This document shows, in pieces, positions 6,746 to 7,527 of a stretch of DNA of 7,527 nt. The stretch's first letter is position 1; every line of letters begins with the position of its first letter. This stretch comes from Actinomycetota bacterium (GTDB lineage: Bacteria > Actinomycetota > Actinomycetes > Streptosporangiales > Streptosporangiaceae), in contig PMST01000307.1 of the NCBI GenBank assembly GCA_003168295.1, positions 1-7,527 on the forward strand. The letters are read 5' to 3'. The position numbers were made by a program, and so were the translations under genes. The notes beneath the pieces are model-generated. The model was not told the DNA's origin. It saw only the letters and a list, made by a program, of their open reading frames with translations, and did not search any database.

Positions 6746-7527
6746 CACCCTATCTGACCGGCTGACGCAGGTTTTCTCCAATCTGCGCGGCCGGGGACGC
6801 CTGTCCCCTGCTGACATTGACGCGACGGCCAGGGAAATCCGGATCGCCCTGCTCGAGGCGGACGTCGCGCTGCCGGTCGTCAGGCAGTTCATCGCCCGGG
6901 TCAAGGAGCGAGCGAACGGGGAGGAAGTCTCCGCCGCGCTGAACCCGGCCCAGCAGGTCATCAAGATCGTCCACGAGGAACTCGTCGGCATCCTGGGCGG
7001 CGAGACGCGGCGGCTGCGGTTCGCCAAGGTGCCGCCGACCGTGATCTTGCTGGCCGGCCTGCAGGGCTCGGGTAAGACCACGCTGGCGGCCAAGCTCGCG
7101 TTGTGGCTCAAGGGGCAGGGCAACACCCCGATACTGGTCGCCGCCGACCTGCAGCGGCCCAACGCGGTGCAGCAGCTTCAGGTGATGGGTGAGCGGGCGG
7201 GCGTGCCGGTCTACGCGCCGCAGCCCGGCAACGGCGTCGGCGACCCGGTGGCCGTGGCGCGGGACTCGCTGGAGGAGGCGAGGCGCCGCCAGCAGAACAT
7301 AGTCATCATCGACACCGCGGGCCGGACGGGCGTCGATCAGGAGATGATGGCGCAGGCCGTCGCGATCAGGGACGCGACCCAGCCGGACGAGATCTTGTTC
7401 GTGGTCGACGCGATGATCGGCCAGGACGCGGTGGCCACCGCGCAGGCGTTCCAGGACGGGGTCGGCTACGACGGCGTCGTGCTGACCAAGCTCGACGGCG
7501 ACGCGCGCGGCGGGGCCGCGCTGTCCA
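6738..7527 (+). CDS. ffh: Signal recognition particle GTPase Ffh (SRP54), N-terminal part (3' truncated by window edge)
   Basis: Ffh is the protein subunit of the bacterial SRP. It binds signal peptides and SRP RNA through its M domain and pairs with FtsY through its NG domain to deliver ribosomes to the membrane. The GTG at 6738 gives MFDTLSDRLTQVFSNLRGRG, the classical Ffh start. 263 residues are visible: the helical N domain (1 to about 95) and most of the G domain, with GLQGSGKTT (107-115), DLQRPNAVQQL (137-147), DTAGR (192-196), TKLDG (250-254) and DARGG (255-259). The rest of the G domain and the methionine-rich M domain lie beyond the window (family about 450-530 aa). The frame stays open to base 7527. 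The start overlaps the glnD stop by 8 bases and has no visible ribosome-binding site. Everything seen is intact and ordinary; identity is secure. Confidence 0.96.
   Translation, partial: MFDTLSDRLTQVFSNLRGRGRLSPADIDATAREIRIALLEADVALPVVRQFIARVKERANGEEVSAALNPAQQVIKIVHEELVGILGGETRRLRFAKVPPTVILLAGLQGSGKTTLAAKLALWLKGQGNTPILVAADLQRPNAVQQLQVMGERAGVPVYAPQPGNGVGDPVAVARDSLEEARRRQQNIVIIDTAGRTGVDQEMMAQAVAIRDATQPDEILFVVDAMIGQDAVATAQAFQDGVGYDGVVLTKLDGDARGGAALS

Overview
The window reads as chromosomal DNA of a high-GC Gram-positive (Actinomycetota). Base composition is very GC-rich with strongly G/C third codon positions. All five genes lie on the + strand in the order smc - ftsY - glnB - glnD - ffh. That is the conserved actinobacterial neighbourhood of chromosome condensation, SRP targeting and PII nitrogen signalling. 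I cannot place the organism below phylum. I see no tRNA, rRNA, CRISPR array, phage or insertion sequence.

Layout. Bases 1-2393 are the 3' two thirds of smc (hinge, returning coiled coil, C-terminal ATPase head), cut by the left edge. Bases 2394-2876 are a 483-base non-coding stretch with an AT-richer core, a possible promoter, overlapping alternative RNA stems and a 22-bp-period direct repeat. It looks like a promoter and long leader for ftsY. ftsY (2877-4031) encodes a membrane-anchored SRP receptor GTPase. A 176-base spacer (4032-4207) with nested inverted repeats leads to glnB (4208-4546, PII protein). Thirty bases further is glnD (4577-6745, PII nucleotidyltransferase), whose 3' end overlaps the GTG start of ffh (6738 to the right edge, SRP54 GTPase) by 8 bases.

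How the genes work together. FtsY and Ffh are the two GTPases of co-translational protein targeting and meet at the membrane. PII senses 2-oxoglutarate and ATP/ADP, and GlnD modifies its T-loop tyrosine according to nitrogen status. SMC is the condensin ATPase; its link to the others here is positional.

The unusual part is the nitrogen module. (1) The ammonium transporter gene that normally precedes the PII gene at this locus in Streptomyces and Mycobacterium is absent: the ftsY-glnB spacer is too short for it. (2) GlnD keeps its nucleotidyltransferase motif, both ACT domains and the flanks of its HD domain, but the central HD segment with the catalytic HD dipeptide appears to be removed in frame, joining residues near 408-412. 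Together these suggest a PII system without its usual membrane partner and with a GlnD that may add but not remove the nucleotide. (3) The last ~33 codons of glnD look like former intergenic DNA read through after a one-base change at the stop codon, and that stretch may carry the ffh promoter.
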